Source of the DNA: Paratissierella sp033809995 | GTDB taxonomy: Bacteria > Bacillota > Clostridia > Tissierellales > Tissierellaceae | DNA: 64,000 nucleotides | Assembly: GCA_033809995.1 (NCBI GenBank) | Contig: JAPXKQ010000003.1 | Coordinates: 29,330 to 93,329 of the forward strand | Reading direction: 5' to 3' | Shown: piece by piece, positions 23,047 to 33,185 of the stretch | How the letters are laid out: every line of letters starts with the position of its first letter | Numbering within the stretch: position 1 is the stretch's first letter | The notes under the pieces: generated by a model | Databases searched by the model: none | What the model was told of the DNA's origin: nothing | What the model saw: only the letters and a program-made list of their open reading frames with translations | Translations under genes and position numbers: made by a program

Positions 23047-25422
23047 ATGGACAAGCCATTTGTTAAATTAACAATAGGGTTAATTTTAGGAATATTACTA
23101 TCATTTTGTTTCAACATAAGCTTAGGATTTATTTACCCAATTTTATTTCTGATTATTATAATTGCTATCTTAAATATAATAAAGAAACGAAACAATGACA
23201 TAAATATCTTTCTAATTATCATCTTATTAGGTATGATATTGACTAATTTTAATAAGAATAGCAAGCTATTATCCCTAGTAGACAATAGAATGGACTTCAC
23301 TGGTAGGGTCATAAAGGTCGTATATTCAAATGAAAATGAAGGCAAATATATGGTCAATATAACAACAGCAGGGAATTATAAAGTTGATGAAAAGATTATG
23401 CTGAAAGTTTTAGACAGCGGTAAATTAGAAGCAGGTGATTTTTTTCGATTTAATGGTGTTTTAAAAATACCAATGGGAAATACAAATCCTAAATTATTTA
23501 ATTATAGATTATATTTATTAACACATAAAATCCATACTACTGCATCAATTAAAGATTATTCAATATATGAAATTGATAAATGTGAAAAAAGTTTATACTA
23601 TAAATTAACACAAAAGTTTACCAATGATATCAATGAGCTATTTAACCAATTTTTAAGTCCAAAAAACAGGGATTTAATGTTAAGCATCATTCTTGGAAAT
23701 TCAAATCTTTTAGAGGAAGAGGAGTTAGTTCTATATAGGAATTTAGGGCTAGCACATATACTTGCAGTCTCAGGTTTGCACATAGGTATAATATCTGGAT
23801 TTTTAATTTTTATATTTTCGAGATTAGGAATAAAGAGAAAGTTTAATTATATTATCACACTTAGTATAATATGGCTTTATGCAATTTTGATTGGATATTC
23901 TCCTTCAACACTAAGGGCATGCCTTATGATTAGTATTTTATTTTTGGCCAATTTATCACATGAACCTTATGATTCATTAAATACTATTTTTATAGCCATG
24001 TTTATACTTTTAATATTTAATCCATTTTACTTATTTAGTGTAAGCTTTCAGCTATCCTTTATAGCAACTATTTCTATAATTATTATTACACCTAAAATCA
24101 CACAAATTTTTTATCCCTATAAGGGTAAATTAATCAATTCACTTGCGGGAATAGTAGCCGTAAATATTGGATTATTACCTATCAATGCATATTATTTTAA
24201 TTCTCTACCTTTATTAGGTATAATAGCGAATTTAATCTCTATTCCAATATTATCAATCTCATTAATAATTGGGATGCTAATGATTATTTTTAAATATGTA
24301 TTTGCCATTATAAATCCTATTTTAGGAGCTATTTTGAATATATTACTGAATATAAACTCTATGGTAGTAAATTTATTAGGGGATTTTCCTATTTTAAATT
24401 TAAATGTTTTTTCTCCTGATTTATTTACTATAATATGTTATTATATTTTACTAAGCATAGTTATAGGGCTAATTAAACTAGATAATATGGATATAAAAAT
24501 AAAAAAATTATTATTTTATTATTTATTGATGGTTGCTTTAGTTGCCTCCATATCGATAAATCTTAATGATAGCATAGAAATACATTTTATAGATGTAGGT
24601 CAGGGAGATAGTATATTAGTGCATACAAGAGATTCCAATTATTTGATTGACACTGGTGGGTCTTTTAATGATGATTTTGACATAGGAAAAAATATTACTT
24701 TACCTTACTTATTAAAAAATGGTATTAATACATTAGATGGTATAATAATTACTCATTTTGATTCTGACCATAGCCAAGGTCTTGACGCTTTGGTAAATAA
24801 CATTAAAGTTAAATCGATACTAGCTAGTTATACACCAGAGAATTCAAAATATATTAAGATAATAAATAGTAACAATAGAATAGTTATAGATAGAAATACT
24901 ACTCTAGATATTATATGGCCAGATAATGCAGTTAACATTGACAATTATAATGACAACAATAAATCCTTAGTCTTGTTATTATCGTATTTTGATTATAAAA
25001 TTCTATTTACTGGAGACATAGAAAAAGAAGTTGAAAATCAAATCTTGGATAGTATAAGCCAAGTGGATATTCTAAAGGTAGCACATCATGGGAGTAAGAC
25101 ATCTTCCACTGAGGATTTTTTAAACAAAATTAGACCTAAATATAGTATAATATCCGTTGGTAGAAACAATTTCTATAACCATCCCAATCAAGAAGTGATA
25201 GAAAGGTTATTAGATATAAATTCAACTATATATAGAACTGATGAAATGGGACTAATAAAAATTATCTTAAATAAAAATGATATTGATATTATCCCATACA
25301 ATGGAGATGAAGACGACAATGTTTTCTTATTATCCATATATTCACTTTTTATACTTATGTGTTACGTGGGTATAAAAAGCATCTACATAAAGAGGGAGTG
25401 TGCAAAACTTGAACTATACTGA
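23047..25422 (+). CDS. comEC: ComEC/Rec2 DNA internalisation channel
   Basis: ComEC forms the membrane channel for single-stranded DNA uptake. The 791-residue protein has N-terminal membrane helices, a DUF4131-type beta domain, the multi-helix Competence domain (ILAVSGLHIGIISGF is diagnostic) and a C-terminal metallo-beta-lactamase domain (FIDVGQGDSILV, THFDSDHSQG, KVAHHGS). A further membrane helix follows near the end. It overlaps holA by 14 bp, the usual comEC-holA order. Confidence 0.95.
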   Translation: MDKPFVKLTIGLILGILLSFCFNISLGFIYPILFLIIIIAILNIIKKRNNDINIFLIIILLGMILTNFNKNSKLLSLVDNRMDFTGRVIKVVYSNENEGKYMVNITTAGNYKVDEKIMLKVLDSGKLEAGDFFRFNGVLKIPMGNTNPKLFNYRLYLLTHKIHTTASIKDYSIYEIDKCEKSLYYKLTQKFTNDINELFNQFLSPKNRDLMLSIILGNSNLLEEEELVLYRNLGLAHILAVSGLHIGIISGFLIFIFSRLGIKRKFNYIITLSIIWLYAILIGYSPSTLRACLMISILFLANLSHEPYDSLNTIFIAMFILLIFNPFYLFSVSFQLSFIATISIIIITPKITQIFYPYKGKLINSLAGIVAVNIGLLPINAYYFNSLPLLGIIANLISIPILSISLIIGMLMIIFKYVFAIINPILGAILNILLNINSMVVNLLGDFPILNLNVFSPDLFTIICYYILLSIVIGLIKLDNMDIKIKKLLFYYLLMVALVASISINLNDSIEIHFIDVGQGDSILVHTRDSNYLIDTGGSFNDDFDIGKNITLPYLLKNGINTLDGIIITHFDSDHSQGLDALVNNIKVKSILASYTPENSKYIKIINSNNRIVIDRNTTLDIIWPDNAVNIDNYNDNNKSLVLLLSYFDYKILFTGDIEKEVENQILDSISQVDILKVAHHGSKTSSTEDFLNKIRPKYSIISVGRNNFYNHPNQEVIERLLDINSTIYRTDEMGLIKIILNKNDIDIIPYNGDEDDNVFLLSIYSLFILMCYVGIKSIYIKRECAKLELY

Positions 25423-26440
25423 ATTTAAAGAACTTGTAAAAAAAAATAAAATAGAAAACACATATTTATTTTTAGGTGAAGAGTATTACTTAATTCATGA
25501 GTGTATTTCCATAGTAAAAGATGAATTCATAGAAAACACTTGGGAAGCCTTAAACTTCACTACTTTAGATGGTGAGAATACCAATTTTGACACTTTGGTG
25601 AATGCATGTGAAACTTTGCCTTTTATGAGCAATAAGAAAATCATTATTCTTAATGGTATAAATGCATTTATTGAAAAAGAGGATATAAATTCAAAGGATG
25701 AGATATATAAATATTTAGAGACCTTGGGCGACCATATTTGTTTGATTTTAGTTGATAAATCAAATGAGTTAAAGAAAAACACAAAATTGTATAGACTATA
25801 TAATAAGAAATCTCTTGTTGTAGATTTTGCCAAATTGAAAGGTAAGGATTTAAACCTTTGGGTGGAAGGTCAATTAAAATCATATAATAAAAGAATGTCA
25901 TATTCAAATATTAATTACTTTTTACAGAATAGTTCATATTTAAGTAGGAATATAAGCTCAACTCTTTATGATTTAGAAAATGAATTAAAAAAACTTGTAG
26001 ACTTTACAAATAATATAGAAATAACAAAAGATGATATAGACTTAATATTGATAAAATCCTTAGATAACAATATTTTTGATTTATTATCCGCATTAAATAT
26101 TGGGGACATCAATAGTTCTCTGAAAATCTTTAATGAGATATATTTATCAAATGAACCAATTCAGAAGATATTGTTTATGATTGCTAGACAAATAAGGCTC
26201 TTATTAAGCTATAAATTATATAAAGATAAGGGATATACTGATGGGGATATCCAAGGCAAACTACAGATAAAACCTTATGAATTTAGCAAAATTTCTTCAG
26301 GAGCTAGGAATTATAATATTGAAGATTTAGAAATGTCTCTTAATTCAATTTTAGAAGTTGATAGAAAAATAAAAACCACTAGTACTAATGATAAAATTGA
26401 AATGGAAATGCTTTTAATAAAATTGGCAAAAAAGAAATAA
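25409..26440 (+). CDS. holA: DNA polymerase III subunit delta
   Basis: HolA is the delta subunit that opens the sliding clamp. The protein of about 343 residues starts with YLFLGEEYYLIHECI, has ETLPFMSNKKIIIL and the C-terminal domain ALNIGDINSSLKIFNEIYLS and ILFMIARQIRLLL, all standard. GTG at 25400 is in frame, but the GGGAG at 25394-25398 fits TTG at 25409 better. A terminator follows. Confidence 0.93.
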   Translation: MNYTEFKELVKKNKIENTYLFLGEEYYLIHECISIVKDEFIENTWEALNFTTLDGENTNFDTLVNACETLPFMSNKKIIILNGINAFIEKEDINSKDEIYKYLETLGDHICLILVDKSNELKKNTKLYRLYNKKSLVVDFAKLKGKDLNLWVEGQLKSYNKRMSYSNINYFLQNSSYLSRNISSTLYDLENELKKLVDFTNNIEITKDDIDLILIKSLDNNIFDLLSALNIGDINSSLKIFNEIYLSNEPIQKILFMIARQIRLLLSYKLYKDKGYTDGDIQGKLQIKPYEFSKISSGARNYNIEDLEMSLNSILEVDRKIKTTSTNDKIEMEMLLIKLAKKK

Positions 26441-26468
26441 AACTTCGGCTTTCCGAAGTTTTTTAATA
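26441..26468. terminator. Terminator between convergent holA and rpsT
   Basis: AACTTCGG-CTTT-CCGAAGTT followed by TTTT. It may serve both strands. Confidence 0.8.
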
Positions 26469-26520
26469 TCTCTTATAAGGCGAAGGCTTCATTATCAAAC
26501 AAATTCCTAAAAGAAGCCTA

Positions 26521-26784
26521 TTACATAGCTTGATTCAATTTCTTTGTCAATCTACTTACCTTTCTTGAAACAGCATTTTTATGAATTACGTTTCTTTGAG
26601 CTGCTCTTTTTAGTTTTTTATCAATTGTATTAAGTAACACTCTTGCCTCATCTAAATTTCCGTTTGCAACAGCGTTATCAAATTTCTTTATATATGTTTT
26701 AATTTCTGATTTTCTACTTTTATTAATAGCAGTTCTATTTTTAGTAACTAGGATTCTCTTTTCAGCGGATTTAATATTTGCCAA
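26521..26784 (-). CDS. rpsT: 30S ribosomal protein bS20
   Basis: The 87-residue basic protein begins MANIKSAEKRILVTKNRTA, the standard bS20 N-terminus, and ends in a Lys-rich helix. The start is TTG at 26784 (minus strand), preceded by GAGGAGGTG. Upstream in-frame codons to 26844 are not part of the protein. Transcribed divergently from gpr. Confidence 0.96.
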   Translation of the reverse strand: MANIKSAEKRILVTKNRTAINKSRKSEIKTYIKKFDNAVANGNLDEARVLLNTIDKKLKRAAQRNVIHKNAVSRKVSRLTKKLNQAM

Positions 26785-26904
26785 TAATTTCACCTCCTCT
26801 AATCTAACAAAAAACATTATACTATGAAGTTGTACAAATTGCAAGGATAAATAATCTTGTTATGGTTAAAAATATTTCTAAACATAAGTGAAAGGAGAAT
26901 TAAA

Positions 26905-27876
26905 TTGTACCATATTCATACTGATTTAGCTATAGAAAGTAAAGAACTTTATAGCGGTAAGGATGTTGAAGTAGAGGGTGTTTCTGTCACCACTGAAGAG
27001 ATGAATAACTATTCAGTAACTAGGGTTAAAGTTAATAATGAGCATGGTGCTCAATCAATTAGGAAACCTATTGGTAATTATATTACCATAGATGTACCTA
27101 ATCTTAATAATACAGATGAAGATTTAAAGGATGAAATAAGTAAGGTATTAGCAAAGGAGATAAAGGGCTTTGGGTTAAATAATCCAAATTCAAAGGTACT
27201 AATTATAGGTTTGGGGAATTGGAATATCACCCCTGATGCACTAGGACCAAAGGTCGTCGATAGAGTTTTGGTCACTAGACAATTCTTTGTTAATTATAAA
27301 AAAGATTCTGATGACGACTTAGCCAATGTAGCAGCAATGGCTCCTGGTGTTATGGGTATAACAGGGATAGAAAGCTTTGATATAATAAAAGGTGTGGTTG
27401 ATAAAATAAAACCCGATTTACTTATAGCAGTAGATGCCCTTGCTTCTAGAAAAATGGATAGGGTTAGTACAACTATACAATTATCTGACACTGGAATAAG
27501 TCCTGGCGGAGGCGTTGGTAATAAAAGATTGGCTCTCAATAGAAATACACTTGGCATACCTGTTTTAGCCATAGGTATCCCAACAGTTGTAAATGCTGCA
27601 ACAATAGTTAGCGATACACTTGATTTAATAATCGGCGAAATGAAAAATACAGCAGAAAAGGGAAAAGAATTTTATAATATGCTTGAGGAATTATCTAGTG
27701 AAGATAAATATTCTTTAATAGAAGAAATTTTAAATCCCTATATGAAGAACACCATAGTCACCCCAAAGGATATAGACGATGTTATTGATGATTTATCTAT
27801 TATTGTTGCAAATGGACTCAATATAGCTTTGCATCCTGGTATTGACATAAAGGATGTAAATAGATATATAAGATAA
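26905..27876 (+). CDS. gpr: Spore germination protease GPR
   Basis: GPR degrades small acid-soluble spore proteins at germination. The 323-residue protein begins YHIHTDLAIESKELY, which includes the propeptide region, and carries LIIGLGNWNITPDALGPKV, MAPGVMGITGIES, DALASRKMDRVSTTIQ and GIPVLAIGIPTVV, all typical of the A25 peptidase family. TTG at 26905 after AAAGGAG is preferred over ATG 26857. It marks the organism as a spore-former. Confidence 0.95.
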   Translation: MYHIHTDLAIESKELYSGKDVEVEGVSVTTEEMNNYSVTRVKVNNEHGAQSIRKPIGNYITIDVPNLNNTDEDLKDEISKVLAKEIKGFGLNNPNSKVLIIGLGNWNITPDALGPKVVDRVLVTRQFFVNYKKDSDDDLANVAAMAPGVMGITGIESFDIIKGVVDKIKPDLLIAVDALASRKMDRVSTTIQLSDTGISPGGGVGNKRLALNRNTLGIPVLAIGIPTVVNAATIVSDTLDLIIGEMKNTAEKGKEFYNMLEELSSEDKYSLIEEILNPYMKNTIVTPKDIDDVIDDLSIIVANGLNIALHPGIDIKDVNRYIR

Positions 27877-27975
27877 AAATCTTGTTATAACGAAGCTCCG
27901 CTTCGTTGAAACGCTTCTGTTAGGTTTTTTGAAAAAAACGCAAAAAACCTTTCAATTAAAATCTTGTTATAACAT
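27876..27975. repeat. Hairpins bounded by 16-bp direct repeats between gpr and spoIIP
   Basis: AAAATCTTGTTATAAC occurs just after gpr and again about 80 bp later. Between the copies lie two hairpins: ACGAAGC-TCC-GCTTCGT and AGGTTTTTTG...CAAAAAACCT, the second able to act as a terminator. The bounded layout looks like a small repeat element or a duplicated terminator. Confidence 0.6.
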
Positions 27976-28026
27976 AAACACTCCTTGAATATAAATTTGT
28001 TAAGATATATTTTAGGGAGTGTTTAC

Positions 28027-29073
28027 ATGAGGAGAAAAAGAAGATATAAAAGAGTAGGAAAAGGGAATAGAAATTCTAGTTTTATTATCTTTGTTTTGTC
28101 ACTATTGATATTTATTAATATAAGTTTACTAGTACTTAACTATTTTAAAGGAAAAGAACCCATAGATAGCAATAAAGAGAATTTTATCAATAAAATTGTA
28201 ACCTTTTTAAATTTGAAAGAAAAAGATAATGAATTAATATCTAGAAAACCTAACTTGGATGAAGTTGCACCTACTGATAATTTTGAAGACGAGGATGAAG
28301 ATGAATTTATTAAATATGAAGATTCTATAATAATAGATAAATTGGAGGAATATGAAAGTCTAATAATAATTAAGGATTCTCATGGGATAAGCTCTATTGA
28401 AAATATACCAGAACCATTAAATATTAAAAAGATTAAATTAGATAAGGAAAAGCCCTATATATTGATGTATCATACTCATTCTACCGAAAGCTTTCTTGTA
28501 AGTAATCCAGATTTGTACTATAATTCAGATACAAATAAAAACGTAGTGAGTATCGGTAGGACCTTGGCAACAGTACTAGAAGCCAATGGTCATAAAGTTG
28601 ACCATGTGGAGATAGCCCATGATGTACCTTCACTTACTGGTTCTTATTCACGTTCTATAAATACCATAAATAAGAAAAAAGAAGAGAATCCAAATTTAAA
28701 AATTCTTCTTGATGTCCATAGGGATGGTGTTGAAAAGGATGCATCATACAAAGAAAAATTCTTAGAAAAGGCTAGATTAGATATAAATGGTGTAAGTACA
28801 GCAAGTTTTTCCTTAGTTGTTGGCCCGTCTGCTCCTAATTATGAAAAGATATTGAGTTTTGCAAAGTACATTAAGGCAGTATCCGACACTTTGTATCCAA
28901 ATTTATGTACTGGAATTATTATTAAGCCAGTGGGTAAGTTTAATCTATACACCTCTGACTATTCAGCCCTAATAGAGATAGGTAGCAATCTAGTTTCACA
29001 AGAAGAGGCAAATGAAAGTGCCAAATTAGTAGGTGAGATATTAAGCCTTGTAATAGATAGTATTATAGAATAA
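28027..29073 (+). CDS. spoIIP: Stage II sporulation protein P
   Basis: SpoIIP is a membrane-anchored amidase/endopeptidase that degrades septal peptidoglycan during engulfment. The protein (about 348 residues) has a basic N-terminus, one membrane helix (about 17-38), an acidic linker and the catalytic region with ILMYHTHSTESF, KILLDVHRDG and a closing ALIEIGSN. ATG 28027 after AGGGAGTG is preferred over ATG 27985. Confidence 0.93.
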   Translation: MRRKRRYKRVGKGNRNSSFIIFVLSLLIFINISLLVLNYFKGKEPIDSNKENFINKIVTFLNLKEKDNELISRKPNLDEVAPTDNFEDEDEDEFIKYEDSIIIDKLEEYESLIIIKDSHGISSIENIPEPLNIKKIKLDKEKPYILMYHTHSTESFLVSNPDLYYNSDTNKNVVSIGRTLATVLEANGHKVDHVEIAHDVPSLTGSYSRSINTINKKKEENPNLKILLDVHRDGVEKDASYKEKFLEKARLDINGVSTASFSLVVGPSAPNYEKILSFAKYIKAVSDTLYPNLCTGIIIKPVGKFNLYTSDYSALIEIGSNLVSQEEANESAKLVGEILSLVIDSIIE

Positions 29074-29133
29074 ACTTTAAATTTAAATTTAATAGTGATA
29101 TAATCTTATAAAGTCCTATTAGGAGGTTATATT

Positions 29134-29682
29134 TTGGAAAACAATAATGATAAGAAAAATAAAAGTGAAACAATTGAATGGATAAAAAGTATTGTAACTG
29201 CGGTCGTCATTGCAATTATAATAAAAACTTTTATTTTCAATACAACCTATGTATTAGGGTATTCTATGTATCCAACTTTGCATGAAAAAGATAGATTGTT
29301 TGCCTTAAAAGTTCCTTTATACTTTAAGGGACCAGATAGAGGTGATGTAATAGTATTGGAAGCTCCAGACAATACAAACAAGGACTATATAAAAAGAGTC
29401 ATAGGTATAGCTGGAGACAAGGTTGAAATAATTGATGGAAAGGTATATGTAAATGATAAAGTTTTAGAAGAAGACTATATTGCTAAAGACGCTTTTACGC
29501 ATACCTATGAAGAAAGCTCCTGGATTGTTCCTCCTGGTGAAGTGTTTGTATTGGGAGACAATAGGGAGGAAGGAGCAAGTAAGGATAGTAGATATTTTGG
29601 CTGTATCTCAATTAAATCAATAAAAGGAATAACTGGATTTAGATATTTTCCTTTTGACAATAGATTTGGTAAGATTCATTAG
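29134..29682 (+). CDS. lepB: Signal peptidase I
   Basis: The 182-residue type I signal peptidase has one N-terminal membrane helix (about 17-37), catalytic Ser in VLGYSMYPTL, catalytic Lys in DYIKRVIGIAGD, and the FVLGDNREEGASKDSR box. TTG start after AGGAGG. It cleaves signal peptides on the outer face of the membrane. Confidence 0.95.
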   Translation: MENNNDKKNKSETIEWIKSIVTAVVIAIIIKTFIFNTTYVLGYSMYPTLHEKDRLFALKVPLYFKGPDRGDVIVLEAPDNTNKDYIKRVIGIAGDKVEIIDGKVYVNDKVLEEDYIAKDAFTHTYEESSWIVPPGEVFVLGDNREEGASKDSRYFGCISIKSIKGITGFRYFPFDNRFGKIH

Positions 29683-29690
29683 AATAAATA

Positions 29691-29975
29691 ATGAAAAAAG
29701 TGTCAACCCTATATATGGTGAGAAAAATGGGGAGACGAATGGAAAAATATCGTGAGAGAAGAAAAATTAGATTTATTAATTTCTTAAAATTTAATGTAGT
29801 AGTTATATTACTTATATTAATGGTTTTATTTTTATTTGAAATAAATGAAACTATTGTTGCTTTAAATTGTATGGAAAATCCCAATTTGTTATCTATTGAT
29901 TTACAAAACAATATGATACATTTATTGGGAAAATCTTATTTTGTCAATTTGAAATATATAGTTAATCTATTTTAA
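29691..29975 (+). CDS. Small single-pass membrane protein of unknown function
   Basis: The ORF has up to 94 codons and lies 8 bp after lepB. It has a strongly basic N-terminal part (RKMGRRMEKYRERRKIRF), one membrane helix (VVVILLILMVLFLF) and a short outer tail. The topology suggests inside-N. The true start may be an internal ATG (29715, 29727 or 29739) because none has a strong binding site. A terminator follows. Confidence 0.6.
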   Translation: MKKVSTLYMVRKMGRRMEKYRERRKIRFINFLKFNVVVILLILMVLFLFEINETIVALNCMENPNLLSIDLQNNMIHLLGKSYFVNLKYIVNLF

Positions 29976-30002
29976 GACCAGATTTTTCTGGTCTTTTGTT
30001 TT
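29974..30002 (+). terminator. Terminator before lepA
   Basis: AAGACCAG-ATTTTT-CTGGTCTT followed by TTGTTTT. Confidence 0.8.
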
Positions 30003-30063
30003 ACATAATAAAGTTTATTTGCTATAATTATCTAGAATACGGTGTATTTTAAGGAGGAAAAAT

Positions 30064-31875
30064 ATGCACGCTCGCAAACAAAATAGAATAAGAAACTTTT
30101 CAATAATAGCCCATATAGATCATGGTAAATCAACTTTAGCAGATAGATTGATTGAAAAAACTGGAATGTTAACATCTAGAGAAATGCAATCACAGGTTCT
30201 AGACAATATGGATTTGGAAAGAGAAAGAGGTATTACCATTAAACTAAAAGCAGTTAGATTAGTTTATAAGGCTAAGGATGGCAATGAATACATATTGAAT
30301 TTAATCGATACTCCAGGTCATGTTGATTTTAATTATGAAGTATCAAGATCCTTAGCAGCCTGTGAAGGAGCTATATTAGTAGTTGATTCTACACAAGGTA
30401 TAGAGGCCCAAACATTAGCCAATGTATATCTGGCCTTAGAACAAGACTTAGAAATTCTACCAGTTGTAAATAAAATTGATTTGCCAAGTGCAAGACCTGA
30501 TGAAGTAAAAAAAGAAATAGAAGATATAATCGGAATAGACTGTGAAAATGCACCTTTAATATCTGCAAAAGAGGGTTTAAATATCGAAGATGTACTCGAG
30601 GATATTGTAGAGAATGTCCCTGCCCCTGTAGGAGACCCAAATGGACCTCTAAAAGCTTTAATATTTGACTCATATTATGATAGTTATAAAGGGGTTACAT
30701 GCTATATTAGAGTTTTTGATGGGATTATAAAACCAGGGATGATAATAAGAATGATGTCAACTGGAAATACCTTTGAAGTAACAGAAGTAGGTATCAATAC
30801 ATCAAAACATGTTCCTTTTGAAAGTCTAGGACCAGGAGAAGTTGGTTATGTTACTGCTAGTATTAAAAATGTAAAAGAAGCTAGAGTAGGTGATACCATT
30901 ACAGACGATAACAACCCAACAGATGAACCACTTCCAGGATATAAGAAGGTTATCCCTATGGTTTATTGTGGAATTTATCCGGCAGAAGGTGAGGATTTTA
31001 ACACAGTAAGGGAAGCTTTGGAGAAATTACAAGTAAATGATGCATCCTTTGTTTTTGAACCAGAGACATCGGTAGCTTTAGGATTTGGCTTTAGATGTGG
31101 TTTCTTAGGACTTCTTCATATGGAGATAATACAAGAGAGACTTGAAAGAGAATTTGATTTAAACATTATCACTACTGCACCTAGTGTTATATATAGAATT
31201 ACAAAGACTAATGGAGAAGTATTGGAAATTCAAAATCCTACAAATCTACCTCCAGTTTCAGAAATTAATTTTATGGAAGAGCCAATTGTAAGTGCATCGA
31301 TCATGACACCTACAGATTATGTTGGGGCAATTATGGAATTATGTCAAAATAAAAGAGGGACATTTCTAAATATGGAATATTTAGAGGAAAAACGTGTTGT
31401 TCTCCACTATGATATGCCATTAAATGAGGTAATCTACGATTTTTTTGATGCGTTAAAATCCAAAACAAAAGGCTACGCATCGTTAGATTATGATTTAAAG
31501 GGATATAAACAATCAGAATTAGTTAAACTAGATATATTGATAAATGGGGAGTTGGTAGATGCTTTTTCCCTAATTGTGCATGAGGATAAAGCTTACGAAA
31601 GGGGTAGAAGTATAGCAGAACGTCTTGTGGATGTAATCCCAAGGCATCAATTTGCTGTTCCTATACAAGCAGCCATAGGTTCTAAAATAATAGCTAGAGA
31701 AACCATTCGAGCACTCCGAAAAGATGTATTGGCTAAATGCTATGGTGGAGATATTAGCAGAAAGAAAAAGTTGTTAGAAAAACAAAAAGAAGGGAAAAAG
31801 CGAATGAGACAAATAGGATCGGTAGAGGTGCCTCAAGAAGCATTTTTATCTGTTCTGAAATATGATGAAAAATAA
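30064..31875 (+). CDS. lepA: Elongation factor 4
   Basis: LepA/EF4 is a translational GTPase that acts on stalled or assembling ribosomes. The 603-residue protein has G1 AHIDHGKSTLADRL, DTPGHVDF, NKIDLP, the EF-G-like domains and the LepA-specific C-terminal KKKLLEKQKEGKKRMRQIG. A small hairpin (TGCACAC-TTAT-GTGTGCA) overlaps the stop region. It heads the lepA-hemW-hrcA arrangement common in Firmicutes. Confidence 0.97.
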   Translation: MHARKQNRIRNFSIIAHIDHGKSTLADRLIEKTGMLTSREMQSQVLDNMDLERERGITIKLKAVRLVYKAKDGNEYILNLIDTPGHVDFNYEVSRSLAACEGAILVVDSTQGIEAQTLANVYLALEQDLEILPVVNKIDLPSARPDEVKKEIEDIIGIDCENAPLISAKEGLNIEDVLEDIVENVPAPVGDPNGPLKALIFDSYYDSYKGVTCYIRVFDGIIKPGMIIRMMSTGNTFEVTEVGINTSKHVPFESLGPGEVGYVTASIKNVKEARVGDTITDDNNPTDEPLPGYKKVIPMVYCGIYPAEGEDFNTVREALEKLQVNDASFVFEPETSVALGFGFRCGFLGLLHMEIIQERLEREFDLNIITTAPSVIYRITKTNGEVLEIQNPTNLPPVSEINFMEEPIVSASIMTPTDYVGAIMELCQNKRGTFLNMEYLEEKRVVLHYDMPLNEVIYDFFDALKSKTKGYASLDYDLKGYKQSELVKLDILINGELVDAFSLIVHEDKAYERGRSIAERLVDVIPRHQFAVPIQAAIGSKIIARETIRALRKDVLAKCYGGDISRKKKLLEKQKEGKKRMRQIGSVEVPQEAFLSVLKYDEK

Positions 31876-31914
31876 TGCACACTTATGTGTGCATTTGAAT
31901 TTAAGGAGGTAGCT

Positions 31915-33051
31915 ATGAAATCCTTTGGCCTTTATATTCATATACCGTTTTGTGAGAGAAAGTGCTATTATTGTGACTTTACATCTTTTCCTAGAAAGGG
32001 TCGTGATATAGTTAAATATATCGAGTTTTTAATCAAAGAATTGTCTCTATATAAGGATAAACTTTCAGATTACAAATTAGAAACAATTTTTATTGGAGGA
32101 GGTACTCCATCAGTAATAAATGAAAAATATATAAAAGATATCCTAGATTATATATACTCAAATTACAATATAGGGGAATTAAAAGAAATCACAATTGAGG
32201 TAAATCCCGGTACAATAACAATGGATAAGGCACTAGTTTATAAATCTATTGGGATAAATAGAGTTAGTATAGGCTCACAATCTTTAAATGATAAAATGCT
32301 GCGGATGTTAGGAAGGATACACAATTATACTGATATAAAAAATTCAATAGATATTCTTAGAATGGCAGGATTTGATAATATAAATGTAGATTTAATATTT
32401 GGTTTACCTGAGCAAGATTTGGATGATGTAGACGATACTTTAAAACGAATTATTGAATTTGATGTGGAACATATATCCTACTATAGTTTGATTTTAGAAG
32501 AGGGCACTTTAATGAATGAATGGAATAAGAAAGGTTTAATTTCGTTGCCTAATGAAGACTTAGAAAGACAGATGTACCATCATATTGTTGATTATCTAAA
32601 AGAAAATAATTATATTCATTATGAGATTTCCAATTTTTCAAAACCTGGGTTTTCGTGTAAGCACAATCTAACATATTGGAAGATAAAGCCTTATCTTGGA
32701 GTTGGTTTAAATAGTCATTCAAATCTTTTTAGCAAGAGATTTTGGAATACTTCAGATTTTAACGAATATTATGAGAAGCTTTGTATAAATCAATTACCTG
32801 TAGAAGGCGAAGAAGAAATAGACAGAGAGATGGAGATAGCTGAATACTCAATTATGGGCTTAAGACTTACGGAGGGTATATTAAAAGAAGAATTTTATAA
32901 TAGATTTAATGAAAGTTTATACAATATATATGAGGACATAATTCACAAACATATAAACAATGGGCTTTTATTAGATGATGGTAAAAGTGTTAGATTAACC
33001 GACAAAGGTTTAGATTTAGCCAACCTAGTTGAAGTAGATTTCATGCCTTGA
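31915..33051 (+). CDS. hemW: HemW-type radical SAM protein
   Basis: HemW is a haem-handling radical SAM protein related to HemN. The roughly 378-residue protein has the cluster motif CERKCYYCDF near residue 13-22, FIGGGTPS, VEVNPGTI, RVSIGSQSLND and the C-terminal winged-helix (HemN_C) segment. ATG 31915 follows AAGGAGG; an upstream in-frame ATG at 31885 lies in the hairpin and is unlikely. Confidence 0.93.
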   Translation: MKSFGLYIHIPFCERKCYYCDFTSFPRKGRDIVKYIEFLIKELSLYKDKLSDYKLETIFIGGGTPSVINEKYIKDILDYIYSNYNIGELKEITIEVNPGTITMDKALVYKSIGINRVSIGSQSLNDKMLRMLGRIHNYTDIKNSIDILRMAGFDNINVDLIFGLPEQDLDDVDDTLKRIIEFDVEHISYYSLILEEGTLMNEWNKKGLISLPNEDLERQMYHHIVDYLKENNYIHYEISNFSKPGFSCKHNLTYWKIKPYLGVGLNSHSNLFSKRFWNTSDFNEYYEKLCINQLPVEGEEEIDREMEIAEYSIMGLRLTEGILKEEFYNRFNESLYNIYEDIIHKHINNGLLLDDGKSVRLTDKGLDLANLVEVDFMP

Positions 33052-33066
33052 AGGGTTACGCCTTTT

Positions 33067-33100
33067 AATTGTGAATTGTGAACTGTGAATTGTGAATTGC
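33067..33100 (+). repeat. GTGAATT heptamer repeats
   Basis: Tandem, slightly imperfect copies of GTGAATT (one GTGAACT) lie between hemW and hrcA. Similar runs occur before comEA (4184-4200) and before hinT (41040-41070). Confidence 0.75.
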
Positions 33101-33144
33101 AATACGAAGTAGACTTAATGCCTATAAAATATTTTAAATAGGTA

Positions 33145-33173
33145 TTGACAATATTTAATACAAATGGTAGATT
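33145..33173 (+). promoter_or_regulatory. Probable sigma-A promoter of the hrcA operon
   Basis: TTGACA (33145-33150), a 17-nt spacer and TAGATT (33168-33173). The CIRCE operator lies about 13 bp further downstream. Confidence 0.6.
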
Positions 33174-33185
33174 TATATTATAGGT

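Noticed and set aside
20107..31083. Shared ACATCGGTAGCTTTAG word between the decayed region near 20110 and lepA near 31066
   Set aside because: Only about 16 bases match with no extension on either side; chance similarity is the simpler reading.
33067..33100. Heptamer runs as a CRISPR array
   Set aside because: Units are 7 bp with no unique spacers; no cas genes are in the window.
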